Positions 14,621 to 29,900 are shown, counted from the first letter of the stretch. The stretch is 64,000 nt of DNA from Aquila chrysaetos chrysaetos (GCF_900496995.4 NC_044009.1:40695505-40759504); one strand, 5' to 3'. The notes: generated by a model not told the origin, from the sequence alone. Made by a program: numbers and translations.

Positions 14621-17600
14621 ACTTGCCTGTGTAATCTGAACCAAAAAAACCACTCATCTCGATTCACCATTGCCCTTATGCCACCTTTAAATATACTTAA
14701 CATATTAGCATTTATGCAACATTCAGTACAAAATCCATATGGCTCCTTTCAGCAAGCAGCAACAGCAAGAAAGGCTAGTTGCAAAGAGAGCCTGGAGATG
14801 GAGCTTGTAAAGATTTTTTTCTAAGCACCATATAACATTCATTGCAGATGGACAGTGATGGAACAGTTGTTACGACCTGCTCCAGATGGGCTGTGTTTTC
14901 TTTTTTGCATGAAGCTAAAATGGATTTCTTTTATATGAGGTGTCTACTAGCAATTTGCCCTCTGGAACAGAAGGTGGGTAGCAGAGCAGATCCAGGCCTA
15001 CGTTAAGGAGTATCAGAGCCTGTAGTACAACAGCTTCTCATTACCTTGACCAGCCTCATCTGGAACCTCCACCCTTGCTCCTGCCACCCACTGGCCTGGG
15101 AGCTGCATTGAAGTCCTTACCCTGGTCCTTGCCTGAGCTAGGCTGCATGTATACCGATTCTGGTCTCACCAGCTTGACTTCTTGGGTGACATCAGAGCTG
15201 TGCTGGGACTATGGCCTTCTCTGGGGCTTGTTGGACTGTTGGCTGAACCAAGATATAGTCATGGGGCCCACTCTGGTCTTCCCATTTGGATGCAGTGGGA
15301 CTGTATGCCTTGTCCAAGAGGGCTGTCTCAACCTGCCCTGCTGCCTGGCTTCCACCACACCTCCCTTTCCAGAGACGTCCATCCTTACTTGCTCCCTAAC
15401 AAGGGGTTTTCTGAGCTCTTGAGTTTGGTGAGTATTACTTCCCCAGGTTAAACAGAAGAAAGAAATGTTCACATGGAACAAGAGAGTAGAAAATCAAGAG
15501 TTTTCAAATGTCCCATGCAGAAACCACTGCCTGGAGACCTTTCAGGATGTAGGAGCAAAGCAACTCAAGCCTGTCACAAGTGGCCTTCTGACTTCTGAAT
15601 GGCAAACCACCCAAATGAGAGCCTTTGAATGTTAATGATTTGCTTTAACAGATAAAGGGTAAAAATGTGGTTGCTGTCACTGCCTAAATCACAGAAAAAA
15701 ATGTGGCAGCCAATTAACTACTTCTGGATAATGCTTACGTTAACCATCAAGACTACAAGACTGTTAAACATTCACATCCACTGAAAGAGAAAAAGGCTAC
15801 ATGCCTGTAAGAGACTGCAGTCAGAGTGGTAAATCAGGGGCCTCAGGCTGCTATTACTCCCAATCTTATAGATGATGGGTTCTTAATTCCAAAAATTGTT
15901 GTATCCCTTGTGAGCACACACTGTGTTAGACTTAATCTTGACAGATAGCAAGGAATTGATCACAGAATTAAAAACATAACTGGTTGCTTAGTTACCAATG
16001 ATCACTACACAGTTATATTTGCTGTGTGCAAACAGAGCCCAGTGCAAACCAATTATCCATCATTACAACTCTAAAAATGTCAGTTTCAGAGAGCTGAAAA
16101 CAACCGTGAGCCAGGTAATAAAGGAAATTTGAGTAGAAAAATACAAATGATAATTGGGAGCCTATTTTTTTGCTAAATGTTCAAATAGCCACAATCTTGT
16201 GGCTGAGGAAAGTAAATACATTGGTTTGGAAAAAAATAGGATTCTTGTTTACTGGGAAAGTGAAAGCAAGCGTGTTATGTGTATAAACACTGGGAAAATA
16301 GAAAGTAGTAAATAAAAATGACAAGCTAAGAATTGCATAAAACTGATAAGGGAAAAAAGACACCGGGAGAATTAAAGACCTTCAGGATTAATGATGGCAT
16401 GAAGGAGCTGAAATACATTGGGTCCTGAAAACAGCATAGTGTCATTCTAAAAATGAAGTGGAACTACAGTCAGTAGCAGTGCCATGAATGTAGAGTAAGT
16501 AGAAAGCTACCTCTGTCAGCTGCTCAGCAATAACTGTCTTGGGAGCTCTGCAACATTAATCTGAGACGATTCATATCATTTTTTCTTTGAATACCAAAAC
16601 ATGAGATAAGAGTGGCCTTAGATTTAGGTCAGTTTGGAAAATATATTTCATAAGAGCAGCACATTCCTGTTGGTTGGGAACAGAAGTTAAACTAAAGCAG
16701 ACTACAGAAAGGTGCATGATTTCATAGTGAAGACATTTAACCTCTAGAACACTTTTCTGGGGGCTGTGATGATTAGTAGGAATGGCTCGGGCACAGGAAA
16801 CAGCCCTATGTCTGTGTAAGGCAGACTAGCAGACCCAACAGGTGCAATGGTTGCAGGGATCTGCGCATGTCCCTCCTGCTTCTTGAAACACAGATATATG
16901 GATACTGCTATTCAATACACTGTGAGGAGCCACGCTCTTTATTTCTCACAATTAAGTGCTATTCTTTCATGTTCCACCCCCAAAGATCAAATCATTAAAT
17001 CCCCCATAACTCTGACCTTCCTTTAGCAAGGTCTGTCTTTCATCTATCAACCAAACTGAGCTTTGGTGCCAGATCTGTGGATAAGCTGCTGTACTTGGGA
17101 TGCCTTACCAGTAGCACCTTCACGAGAGTATGCACCACATCGATGCTGGCAGGTTGGATACTCATGGGCTAACCCACGCACTGAATTTATCACCACAGCT
17201 GTAAACAATTCATGCTCAGCATTGCTGGTGTCCAGCTTCTCTTCCCCTCAGTGGTTCATCTTCCCTCTCCTAAAATACATAAGAAAGCAGCTACAGAGAT
17301 TTCTGCCTTCCTTGCACGTGCTGTAAAGTGCAGCTATGCTATATCTGATCATGCCCTCATGACAATTTAAGCTCTCTGAAGATAGGAATAGTCAGGGCTG
17401 GATGCAGCCACAGTAGAAATGGGTTTGGGCTGAATGCTCTGCTTCTCTCCAGTAAAAACTGCATGTCCTGTGTACAGGAAGGATAAGGGCCATAAGTACT
17501 ACACCCTCTACGAGACCTGGGTTGGAAAAATCCCCTGGCCTGAGTAACCTGCAGTTTACAGAGGAGGAAAGAAAGGAGGAAATAGGTCAATCTGACTTCT

Positions 17601-20189
17601 TTATGCAACACAGCACAATATGGTAAAAGTAAATTCTATAAGCAACATAGAGCATCTTTTTGCCTTTGACTCCATTATGAGATTGGTTCTTACTTGGCCA
17701 GGAGAGCAGAAGCAAAGAACAGACTGAACAATTTTGAGGTTAATAGCAAACGAACAGACAAGTGTGTTCCTGCCTATTGAAGAGATGTACAGAAAGTGCT
17801 AATAGTGCTTCAGTGTCAGAAAGTATTTTCTGTTGTTGAGTTTGAGCAGAAGCTGAGGGAAAGACAGGTTACAAGAGTCACCAGATCAATGTTGCATTTG
17901 CTGTGGCAGCTATTGCACTGTGAAGTTTATCAGCAGCCTGGACAGAATGTACACAGTGTTCTGAGAGATGCTGCTTGCATATGTATTAACAGTTGTGCAT
18001 GGCAATGCATGCATGTGTTACATATAAGATCGATCCACGTAGACACTTACTAAACGGGACTGGTTCATAAACACCACAATCTGCCTGCTCTGGAGAAATA
18101 CTAGAGACCTAGGAACAATTTCATGAGAGAGCCTGTGTGAAAGATGGGAAGTGCCTCTCTCAGCTGCTGTGGCCTCCAGGCCATCTGTCTGAAGGGTTAT
18201 ACTCTGCCCTGGAGGTCAGCGTGTAGCAGCTGAGTCTGTTTCTGTACATCCAAAGCCATCTTCCCTGTGTAAAGACAGGGCTTTGCCACCTCCTGAGAGA
18301 TGGGGGAGTTCTGTTGCCTTTTCTGCTCACTGTAGATCTACCCCAAATTAGCACTGTCTGCTACTAATCTCTTGTTAACTGTAAAGGCCCTCAGGTATGT
18401 AAACCTGGACCAAATGAAAAAGGCCCCAGGAAATAATGGGCTTACCTCATCATATACCAGCTGGCAGCACTGCCTAGAACATGGTGGAAAACTTGATTTA
18501 TTAAAATTAATGAAGGAACTGGCTAGTCTTGAATAATTCATTACATATCAGCTGCTGCTGAGGTAACAGGAGCTCAGCAAGATCCTCTTTAGCACTGCAC
18601 AGTGCCTAAAATCTTTAAATAAAATGAAGTCAAAGATTGGCTAGTTAAAGATTGAAGGGCTTTCTCCATGGGAAGTGGGAGGCCTTGATTCCTGCCGCTG
18701 AGGTCATCCAGCTGCCATCTGCGAAAATCGACGAGGTCTCTCAGATGGAAGCCAGCTGGCTAACATCATCAATTTTGACAGGGCACAAAGAATTCTGCCT
18801 CAGCCATCAACTTCTGCAGAATATAATGGCTCCACTTTTCACTATTCTTACTGAAATCAAGTTTAGATTTCAATATTTACCATAAGCTAGGGATGTCTGA
18901 GAGTGTTGGCTTGCTTTTCTGATCATTACATATGAAAATAAATCAGCCGGACATGCAAAGAAGTAGGCACTACCATCTGCATATGCAGATCTTAAGGTGC
19001 AATCTCTGCTGCTGCTGCTCAGGACTTTCATCAGCGCCAACAGAATCAAATTACCCACAGCCTGGGCAGCATCAGGGCTGGATTTTGGAAGCATGTCAGA
19101 AGGCCTGGAACAGAATCCCGCTAACTTAATCTGGTGCCACTTGATGAAACAAGGGCTCTTTTTCAACTCTGCTGAAGTCAATGGTGAAACCTTTGATAAA
19201 TGTGTAAAAGCAGCAGCAAAATCAGGCACTGTAATTAGATGGCTGATATTCCTCTTCCTGTATGTCCTCCTTCTGCAGAGGTCAGCAGAATTGTAGTTAA
19301 TAAAGAGGAAAAACAGATAATGCAATTAACACCCTCCTGCCTCCCAGCTGCTGCTATGGGGTCTCCTAATGCAATCACAAAACTCTCCACTAGCCACAGC
19401 TAAAGACCCTCCCTGAAGGCCATGACTTTCCTTCCAACTGGTGATGATGAGTACTGGCCCCACAGGCCAGCACTGTGTCCAGTGATGGTACTGTTCTCAG
19501 CTCCAGCTCTGATTGCATTGCCTGTCTTTCTCCCCCACCGGACACCTAGGAATTTGTGATGCCCTGATGGTACAGCAGCTCTGGATCATATTAAGACAGT
19601 TGGACAAGACAGCCTTTGACTCCAGACCCTGATGAATAGGGAGAGATCCTGATGCCTTGTTGATTGCCTCAAGTCAGATTTTATTTCCAGATGCCATTCC
19701 CGCTTCAGCCAGAGCAGATGATTTTGGCCAGGCCTCAGTGTCTGAAGTATTTTGGTAGAAGTACTCTGATGTAGGCAATTGGCATCATGAGACATTTGAC
19801 CCAGCCCCCAGGAGACTGCCAGTTTCCTCTCCTCTCCAAAAATACTGCTTCATCAATAACTTGTGAAAGTGTTTTAAAAATTAAAGCCAACTCCCCTTGC
19901 CTTGAAATGAAGGCAGCACTTTTTCCTCTTGCTGACTGTTAATACCCTCTCTGCGGGAGGTCACAGGACATTGATTTACGTTCCTGAGCTTTTTGTGGAC
20001 ACAGGTTAAGATCATCTGGAGAAGCCACAAACTGACATTGTGACTTCTCACCCTTAAGTGTATGAATGAAGCAAACATTGCAACTCTCACAGCTGCAGAG
20101 TGGGAGATGCTGTGAACAGGTTGTAACCTGGTAACATGCGAGACTGATGTCTGGTCCCTGACCTCCTGGCGTCCTCCCAGAAAAGACAC
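14621..20189. other. No gene recognised
   Basis: Unique sequence with short non-conserved open frames on both strands. No exon, RNA gene or clear repeat seen. Confidence 0.55.
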
Positions 20190-20300
20190 TCCAATTCCTG
20201 TATTTCAGCTCTGATATCTATAAAAGGAGATAATAGAACTACCTTCCAGCATCTGTGAGAACTAGACCCTTCCTCTCCTTGCAGTCTTTGAGCACCAAGG
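20190..20300 (+). repeat. MIR/CORE-SINE-like remnant
   Basis: tatttcagctctgatatcta, taaaaggagataatagaact and accttccagcatctgtgaga follow the MIR core in order, with a cagtctttgagcacc end. Confidence 0.6.
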
Positions 20301-20646
20301 AAAGTCAGGTAAGGTTTCCTAAAACTGAAGTGTAATTATATGGAACTAACTGAACTCTAGGACCTGTGTTCAAGTGTAACAGCTCCAAGCCACTGTCTGA
20401 GCACAAGCTGGCATAGCTGTAGCTACCTCGAAAGACACAGGTGCCTTCCCCTCTCAAGCTGTAAGGAAATGCAGGTACGTGGGCAAGGACAGCACTGTGG
20501 TATCAAAGGACCAGTCCATGAAGCATATATGCCTCTCTTTACACACCACCGGTGTAACTGTGTGTGTGGTTGTGTCTTTGCAGCTGCTTTTGGCCTTTCA
20601 CCATTGTTTTCTTCTCCTTTTCTTTCTTTCTCTCTCTTTTGCCCTC

Positions 20647-20671
20647 TTTTTTTTTTTTTTTTTTTTTTTTT
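20647..20671. repeat. T25 homopolymer in a pyrimidine-rich tract
   Basis: Twenty-five T residues preceded by about 60 bases rich in TCTTTC. Low complexity. Confidence 0.95.
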
Positions 20672-20934
20672 GAAACAGTCATCTGTTATCTTCTGGAAAG
20701 GGCACCTGACTAGTGATGATGCACAGTCACTCTGGGAGCTGGTTTAGGAGGCACGGTGCCCCGCTGACTTGCCAGACAACAGCAGTTGCTATGTGGCTTC
20801 CTTTGCTTTGTTCCTTCAGGAATCAGGTGGTATTTACAGCATTTTCTCTAAGCAAGGCATCATCCCTGAGATATGCTTATGTGAGACGGCTTCAGGGAAT
20901 TCCAGCTGGGAGGTGAGAGTAAAGGATTTCATTA

Positions 20935-20995
20935 CTAAAAAACAAAACAAAACACCACACCACAAAAAAACCACCACAAAACCCCAAAGAAATCC
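20935..20995. repeat. A/C-rich low-complexity tract
   Basis: Irregular AAAAC and CCACA units. Confidence 0.85.
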
Positions 20996-23900
20996 TAGAG
21001 GAGATGCTGTTTCCTTCCAAGTGATTCTGTGAGGTAGGGACTGTAAGAGAAGTAGGGAAGCAAGAGTTTTACCAGTTCCAATACAATCCCATTTTTTTCA
21101 GGAAGATATTAAAAGTCCATTTCAATGCAAACCATTTTGGGGAAGGGTCGAGGCTGGAGAATGTTCAAACATTCACCTGGTTTCCACTTTCCCAGTGGAA
21201 AAAAAGTTAGAGAAGGGCACAAAGCAGCCTAGTTCTTACTCCAGGCAGAAAGGAAGGCAAACTTTGGTGTAAATCAAGAGTAGCACAATTTAGATGGTTC
21301 TGTTAAGTTTGTTTGTTGGGGGGGGGTTTAACCTGAAAGATAGAAAATGGATGTAACTGAGCTGGCTAGGACTTTGGGGACACTGGTATGGCTGGTCTGA
21401 AAGTTGCTTGAAGACACACATTTGTTTCCCTGGAGTGCTGCAGTGAGGGAACAGAAATGCCCTTCTCCTGGTTCTCCCAGTTCTGCCCTCAGTGGCGGTG
21501 TGCTGAAGGAAACTCAGTGGCACTGACGGGTAAGCCCAGCTAAGTGTTAAACTTGGCTTAGTCTAAGCAGAAAAAAAAAAAAAAAAGTTAAATGCTTTTT
21601 TTAATTTTCTCTAAGGATATGGTGGAACTAAGCCGAAAGTGTGTATTTGTACTGCTTTGCCTAAGGCAGCATAAGCACCTTCTCTGGTGACTCACTAGTT
21701 CCCCAAAGCTTTTGCTCCTCCTAAATGAATGCCAAGTAGCCTGGGGAAATGCTGCCAGGTACAAGGACGCTGTGACACCACTGGGCTAAGGCATGATGGG
21801 TGTCTGTGGCTGAGGCTCTGCAGGATTCTGCCCCAAACTCCCTAGGATGATGACATTTGGGATATAATCCCCAGTATCTGACTTTTCACTGTGCCCCAAT
21901 TTACCTCAGTTTTTCTGCCTAGTGCTATTTTCTAATCTTCCAAAAGCATTTTTCCAATCTGTTCCCCAGTATCTCTCAGGAAGCTGGTGACAGCAGTTCC
22001 TCACTGTTCAGGGGCCAGCACGAGCAGGATGTTGGCAGGTAGCTGCACAGGAAAGCTTTGGAGGTGAAGGAACACAAGAGATGGACAGAAGACTCCTGCC
22101 ACCATGATGCTATGGACAAGTCACACACAGCAAGGTTTGGAAACAAAACTTCTGTGAGATGGAGATAAGGGGGGTGGGGCAAACCCACTCAGATAAATTT
22201 GAGGCTTCTTTGCAGCTACAGCAGCCATGTTAACATGCACTAGATGAAGACCAGGCTCAACTGTTTTGATGTTAATTGCTTGGCTGCTTTAATTGGATAT
22301 AGGCTTCTAAGTCCTAAAGTCAGCTGTGTGACAAGACAAACTGATATTTACCTCTCATCTCCTTTATCTTGGCTTGCCCAGTTCTGCATGGTCAGTACCT
22401 ATGTTGCCATGCATAAGAATTGTCCACAGAGCTGATGGATTTTTTTCCAAGAGGAAAAAGTAACGTTTTACATCTGAAGTGACTGTTTGGACTCTGAGTT
22501 GAGGCAAAGCTACTCTGGCCTGAGTTCAGTTTCTGCTCCAGGGAATGCCTCCAAGGCACCCATAACCATCATCAGCAACCAGATCATAATCACTGAGCTG
22601 CAGGGCTACTCATCCGCAGTGCACTGACTGCACTTGGATACTCGATGGCCTCTGATGATGTGACACTTGCATCACTCATGCAATGCAGTCAGTGTCCCTC
22701 TGGACTTGCTAAGGGACACACTAGTCTCATGCTGTAACTACACAGGGAGCCAGAGGATCAGTTATCACAAAGCAGTGTTTTGAGCTGGGAGGTTATGAGT
22801 ATGGCTGAGGGCGAGGCAGCTTTCTAGGATGGGTCCTGGCACACTGGGCTTCCTGCTGCAGTCTGTGCCAAGGGGCTGGCATGTGGAGGCATGCAGGGCT
22901 GCTGAGTCCAACTTCTGCCTTTCTCCTCCCTTTCTCCTTTGGCTCTTTGCTATCCAAGATGACATAGGATAGGAACACCATGGGGGACAGAAAACACCCC
23001 CACTGCTTCTGAGCACCGCGCTGCCCTGTGAGCTAATTCGATGAGGTGGAGCACCAGGTTTGCAGCCAGGCCCAGCAAGCCACCAGCCGCAAGCTGTGTG
23101 GTTCAGAGCCAGCGTGTGCTTCCAGACTAGGGCTGGCTGTGCACTTGCACCAATATACTGATGCACCCAGCCTGACTCCACTGGGGTGCCTCTGAGCCTG
23201 TGGATCAAATTCCTGCTAATGTGGCTGCAGGTTATCTTATAGTCACGCCTGTTACAACCAGCAAGACATTGTCAGACTCCGTATCTCAACCTCTGGTTGG
23301 GCTTTGTATTGAGAGAACTCAGGCTCTGTCCCCCACCCCCATTACAGCTTCAATGATGTAAAAACAGAGGAAAAAAGACATGAATTACTCTGCATCAAGG
23401 AGTGCAGGGCCTTTCACTAAAGAAAATAGGGGAGGATCCCTCAGTAGGGTGTAGTCTCACACCACAAGCTTTGCTGTCAGGTTCCCTCACTGAGAGGGAG
23501 GCCCTGAGGCTAAGAGTCTCCCTGCTGCTCCACGACCCCATGGACAACTGGGCAGTGGTGCAGTCTACCATTTGCCCATCAGCCAAGCTCGGCACATGGG
23601 GACAGGGGCAAGAGGCTGGCCAGTGCCTTGGAAGGGGCTTCCTGGACAGGCGTGTGCTTGCAGGAGCACTTCCAGAAGACACCTCTGTCTGCAGGTCTCC
23701 TCCCTCCTTGCAGGACAATACCCCTCAGTGAGGGCTACCCCTGTGTGCTGGGCCTAGAAGCAGGTCCATCTCCATCAAATGACCACAAACCAGTCCTCAC
23801 ACTCAGTACATTGAACAGAAAGGAAGCTGGGAGACCTGGACTATTGCATATGAAAAAGCAGTACCATAGGCTTGAGTTTATCCTCAGTTACATGGATGTA

Positions 23901-26900
23901 AATAACCTGATCAGATGCAAGAAAAGGTACCTGATCTTGGCTACTGCCAGAGCAAGGAGGACACTGCATGGGGTACAGAGCTACCAAGGGAAGCTGCAGT
24001 GAAATCGGCCATCTCTTCAAGCCATTTACCACATCATGAGGCAGGATGAATCAATAATATGTATTGAGCTGGGAAAGTTAATCTGCATCCAGAGCATCAT
24101 AACAAATTAAAAGGAAATAAAATCAGTACAATTCCACTGGCTCTCATTACTATCACAGTGGAGAGTAATTAAAATCCATGGGCCAAATTCAACGCTGGAA
24201 GAACTCTCCTGAAGCCAGAGGCAGCATACAAGGGCACTGCTTTTTCCAGATGCCGTGTGTTTCAAACAGCAGCAGGAATGGCAAAATGGGCAGAGAGGAT
24301 AGGGCAGGGTAAGAGGGGAACCTATTTAGGAGCCAGGCATTCTGCTTCTTGCTCTTTCTCACCTGGAGTCATGCTGCCCGTCTGCTGCTTTGGTGCTTGA
24401 TGGGGCTGAACCTCAAAAGCTCCAGGCATTTGTACGTGGGGCTACTGCTCTGATTACAAGGCCTTCCCAAGCCAATACACAACTGCCATTCATCAGCCCT
24501 GGCTAACACCCCTGTGCTGCCTCTTCCCCGCTCCACTGCCTTGCCCTGCTTCCTCTGAGCTCCCTTCTCCTCCCCACTTCTCAGCACAGCCACCCCTGCT
24601 ATACCCTCTCTTCCTTGCTACAGAAATTCCTTTCTTTACCACAAAGCACCCTCTGCTATCCTGTTGCTTGATGAGGCTCTCAACCCATCTTTCTCTTCTT
24701 TCCTATAAACTCCTTGTCCTTTGGCCCTACCATGTCCCTGAAGAACAAGCTGAAGGAGGCCGTAGCCACTTGCATTCCTATTACAGCTTTGGTCCTGCGC
24801 TGCATGAATTACGAGCTGAAGCTGCGCTATGAAGCAGGGATTCAACTTGAAGCAGCATCTGCCGCCCACACCTTGGTACCCTGCCCCTCTGTGAGGCCCC
24901 ACTGCCCCACATGGCTCTGTCTCGGCTCGGTCCAGCAGCTGATTGCCATCGAGTGGAAGGAGATTTTGTGATGCACAGAAAGCACATCCTTCATCACCGC
25001 ACACAGCACTGTGTCCAACTAATCAGCACTGCAGCACAAGGTGAGAGCGCAGCCACCACACAGTGATACCAGTTGCTGGCAGCCAGCAGGACTGGTGATG
25101 TGAATGCCAAAGTTTGGTTCACAAGGCTCAGGGGTTGGAAACAACTATTAAAGGAGAGAGGCACTGGACAGAAGCAAGCAGTTTGGGGAAGGCCTATATC
25201 CATGTCTAGCAAACCATTAGATCTCAGGATTCTTGTCCAGCCTTCAAGTTTATGAACCTCTTATCTCCTGTTACCACACCCTGTGCATGGCTTCCACCTA
25301 TGGAAGCTATGCTGACATCAGCAGGATTAGGCAGCTGCTAAGTACCATGTGTGGCAAACTCCAGTCTGCACATATACATTACTGCTGAGGACTTTTACAC
25401 ATGGACACATTTACTATGCAATAATTATGATCATCTACAGCAATAATCCAAAGTGGATTGTTAATGCTATTTTACAAATTCAGGTAGTATGGTCCTGCAG
25501 GTGTAACCATGGACTGAGAGTTGTATTTCCAGAAATACCATGCTCTTGTTCACTGTCTGGAAAGGTGAACATCTCACTTGACCTAGCTTTGCCTCAGTAT
25601 GCCTTTCAAAAGTTCAGTCACTCTACTAACACATACCCACCTCTGTAACCATGTTCAGATCCACCAATGAACAGCACAAAAGCCTCATTCTTAAAAGTGT
25701 TCAGCGCCAATATTCATAGCCATATTATCACAGAACATGCTACATCATTTCACCAAAAGTAAGTGCTTGCACCTTTCAAAACAATTCAGCAGGAACTGCA
25801 GAGACCCTCTGGAAATCTGCCCCTTAAATGAGTACCTATCTAGGGGCCAACCTCCCTCATTTCTCTAATTTCCATCTGAAAATAGCAGACCATCTCTCCC
25901 AGTCCAGAAAGCCAGGACTTCTCTGCTAGGACACCTTTTTAGCTAGCTCACTGAAAATGAGCAGCATGAGCTTTTGCTGTGTCATGCAAGCAGGTGCACT
26001 CACCTTGGCTATTGTGGGAAGGAAAGGCTGGGTCTTGTTCTGGGAGGAAAGCAAAAGGCATGACCAGGTAAGGGGAAGTGTTTCTTCCACAGATCCTAAG
26101 AAGGGAAAGTATACCTAAATTTTTCTCTTTCTGGTGGGCTAGGAACATTATTTTTAATGAGGTACTACTTAGCATATATAGATCATCTGCCTTTCTTATT
26201 ACAACAACTTGAGTTGATTTGTATACCATTTAGACACTCTCAAAGGGATTACTCTTTATGGTAGCATTAGTTTGAGGCATAACTGGAGTTTTGTCCTGAA
26301 TATGACTTTACTCAAAAAGGAGTAAGTCTTTGCGTTTTGACACAGTCTTTATATGAGGTGAGATACAGGTAAAAGCATGGCTTCTAATGCAAAGAGGAAA
26401 TAAAGTTGCTGACTCTCATCCCTCTGGACAGGCCAAAAAGCCTGTCCTGTCACAAAAGCCATCCTGTACAAAAAAATCCAAGCTATGCACTGTCATAAGC
26501 ATGGAGGGGATGGCTGACATGGCTGTGGGCTATGCTAGTGCCTGCAGTTGCTTCTGGGCTGGGCTAGCTCTGTTTTATGGATTTACTTCATGCTACTGCT
26601 GAAATGAAGAAAAGCCTGAGGAGTGTACTGAGAGCCAGAATAAAAAGTATTGCAAAGTTATTGCTCTACTGTTTGCATGTGACCAGAAATAATGCAGCAC
26701 TGTGTACATGAGCAATGACTGCGTCCCTTGGGGATGTCGCTGTATGGCAACCAGGTAGGACAGAACCCGAAATAAAGGGCAGAGGATCCTCCCTGAAAGA
26801 CACGACTGGCTGTGAAGGCACTTTTGTATTAGCAGACCTGATTCTCAGAGCCAGGAATGGGATGTCAGCTCTTCCCATACCTGCTGGAAGGTGTCCTAAG

Positions 26901-29900
26901 ACTCAAGTGGTAGATCAAACAAGCAAGCTATGCACCTTAATCTTAAAATGCTGATCAGCTCAGGGGCTGCTTATCAGTAAGGAAGGCTTCCATGGCCTTC
27001 TCCTTCCTCTTTCAAAAACAGATTTCCTACTTTTTTCTCCTGTGACTTTGGCTGATGTTTGTTCTCAATGATACTGAGCTTTCAGAGAAGCTGAACGACT
27101 GACTTGTGAAGTCTCCCCACTGCAAGTATGGCTTCTGCAAGCATAAAGCACCAACTTCCAAAACCATGTCTGGCCCTTAAACTAGGAAGAGGGCTGCTGC
27201 ATTGGGGCTCGCAGACAGGTTATCCTGTGTTGTGGAAACCTGAACCCTGATTGTCCACAGAGAACAGAGCTGTTGCAACAGCTGTGGTAAAAAATGGGGC
27301 ACATCAGTGCAAAACAGTTAAGTACCGCAAACCAGAACTCCTGAGGGAGTGTTCTCAGATCTTGTAATTGAGAGGTCTCATTTCAGGCCTGAGGTTTTTC
27401 CAGGTTAAACTACCACAGCACAGATTAGCAGTGAAACTGTATTGATCTTTTATGAGAAGCATTTACCTCCCTAGCTCTTGAAAGGTACTTTCTTGAACGT
27501 GGTCTTTCAAGAGGGACCTCCTCTTGAAATGGGTTGCTTCTGTCTACTCCTAGAAGCAGGCTGGAAGGGTCAGCCACATGTCACACCACCATGAGTGACA
27601 GGAGTACTTCAGCACAGAGCTGATGGATATCCCCAGGCACTGATGTCCTGTTAGTCCAGAGGGCTCAGCTTCAATCCAGTACCAGCCATGGCTGGTGCTA
27701 ATTCTGCTCCAGTCAAACTTTGAACCACTGCTTTGCCTCTAGAACTCTCCGCAGGGTGGGTTTATCGACCAAGGTGCCTGAGATGCAAAGGTCCTTAAGG
27801 TGAGCAAAGACTTGATTAGAGAGAATGGTAGGTGAGTTGTCCTTGAGACAAGCTACAATGCCAGCAGATAAATCTGTCACAGCAGCTCTGACTGGCTGTG
27901 ACACTAGAAACTAATGTGCATCACTTCTGTGCGAGGTCTGAATGGACCTGTCTCGCCTCAGTGTCTGAGGGTCTTTAATTGCCTTCTTCCTGGGGGAAGA
28001 ACCTTGCATGAAGAGTTCAGCTGTGTGAACTCCAAGTCTTGTGAATCACTCACTTGTGGTCAAAGCCACTGTCATCTTTCAGTCGCTAACTGGCTTCCTA
28101 AACATGCCTGCAGAAACAGTCAGATTGCTGTGTTGCAAACAAATGAGTTTTGACAGGACACTGCCGGCACTGCTCCCAGACGCCAGGGAAGCCACAAGAT
28201 GGGCTGCACAGTGTCTGACTGGAGCAGCTCTAGCACTGGATCCACAGCTAGTGCAGTGTCTGGCTGCTTCTGCAAGCACTGACAAAGAACCAAGCCTGTA
28301 AACTCCCACTAGCATCTGCTGAAGCTTCATATTCCAAAGGAAAAATGGATTTTTGCTTACATGTATCTTTAAGCATTTCAGCAGCAGAGAAGGCATGGGC
28401 GTAGACACTCTCTATAGCTAAAAAAACAAAGCCATGTTTTTTCTTTATAAGAAAAAATTTACTGCTGCTCCTTGACTTCCTGTCTAGGACAGGAGATGGA
28501 GAAGGATTTCAAAAGCTTTAGTTCCTTTAGCTCCTTCCTGAAAAGATGTCTTTAGGACAGGTACTGTTAAATTCCCAATCAGGTTATTTCTAGAAGGTGA
28601 GGGGACTGTCTCAAACCCAGGTTCCAAAAGGTCTGCAGAAGGCCCTGAGTTGTTCCAGGGCCTGAGCTGTTACATGGCAAAATGAATATCAGCAGACAGT
28701 GGAGATTTTTTTCTTTTTTCCCCTTCTGCTTCACCTTGAAGCAGCTGTTCGCAAAGCCAGAAAACTCCTCTGCCCCTCAGTGTATTTAATACAGCCTTGG
28801 CAAAAGAACTGCAGTCTATCATCTCATGAATATGGGAATTGCCTAATTCTCCTGCTATTCTTATTACCTCAGCCTGCGGGTCCCAGCTTTCCATAACTAA
28901 TTCCTGAAATCACAGACTTTCCATTGTCCTTGCTGTCCTTGAGCAGCAAATCGCTGTTCCTCATATAACTGATGCGGTGTCTGCTGTGGTGACACAGGTT
29001 TTCCCAGGGCCCTCCCTGCGCAGGGATGGCACTGTGGACAAGGCTACTGACCCCAGGAGTCCTGTGCAGTTCCCGGAGCTACTCACCCTTTGATGCTGTA
29101 ACTTACAGCAGGGTGTTTTGAAAATAACAAATGCTGCATGGCACTCTGCAGTGGCTCAGGGCTGGCTGAACAGCTCTGAAGCTTGGGCAGTGGACTGGCA
29201 ACAGTAACACAATCCATCCCTGGCAGCAGAGGAGATCCCTCGCCCTGTTCCTACAAGCCACAGAGCTCTCTGCCTCCTTCCATGTCCTACCTCATCTGCG
29301 ACTCCTACAAAGTCTAGGGATTTGCAGTGCCTTCCACCTGTCGCTTCATTTTCCCCTCACTATCACGGATGTTCTCAGTCTACCTTCCCTCCCTGTGCCC
29401 ATGCACCTGTTTTCTGCTCCTTCATTATTTTTCCTAATATGACTGATCCTGCCAGCCCTGTCTGTCCTCCCAAAGACTCAGAGCTAAAGCTATTCCTCTG
29501 CTGGAAGGTGATAATGGCTGCCAGGAACCAGCTGTTAGGGCTCCTGTGAACTGCAAAGCAGCTGGAAGCTGAGGCTTAGCTAATTGTGAAGCAGGGACTG
29601 CAAAACTTGTGGAGATTCTGGCCAGAGGTGCCTAGTTTATTCCCAGAGACAAATGGGCACATCCTTTGAATGCTGGCAGGTGACATGAGCAGGAAAGTCA
29701 CCGAGCTGTGGACAGCTTTACAATCCTGGCTATGGAGTGCTGCATGTGATGCCTCCTCATCTCACAAACACCCACGACTGCTGCTGCCAAGCTGCTCTGG
29801 ACAAGGAGAATGTGCTCACGCGGTGCAGTGGCAGCTGAGGAAATCTTAATGCTGGTTTCAAGGGCTAGATTCCTACAGGGCATAGGCAGGTAAGAGCTTT

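Noticed and set aside
27713-27904. Minus-strand frame with a protein-like C-terminus (LRRVLEAKQWFKV)
   Set aside because: Short, no known homologue, no acceptor-bounded exon structure that I could support.
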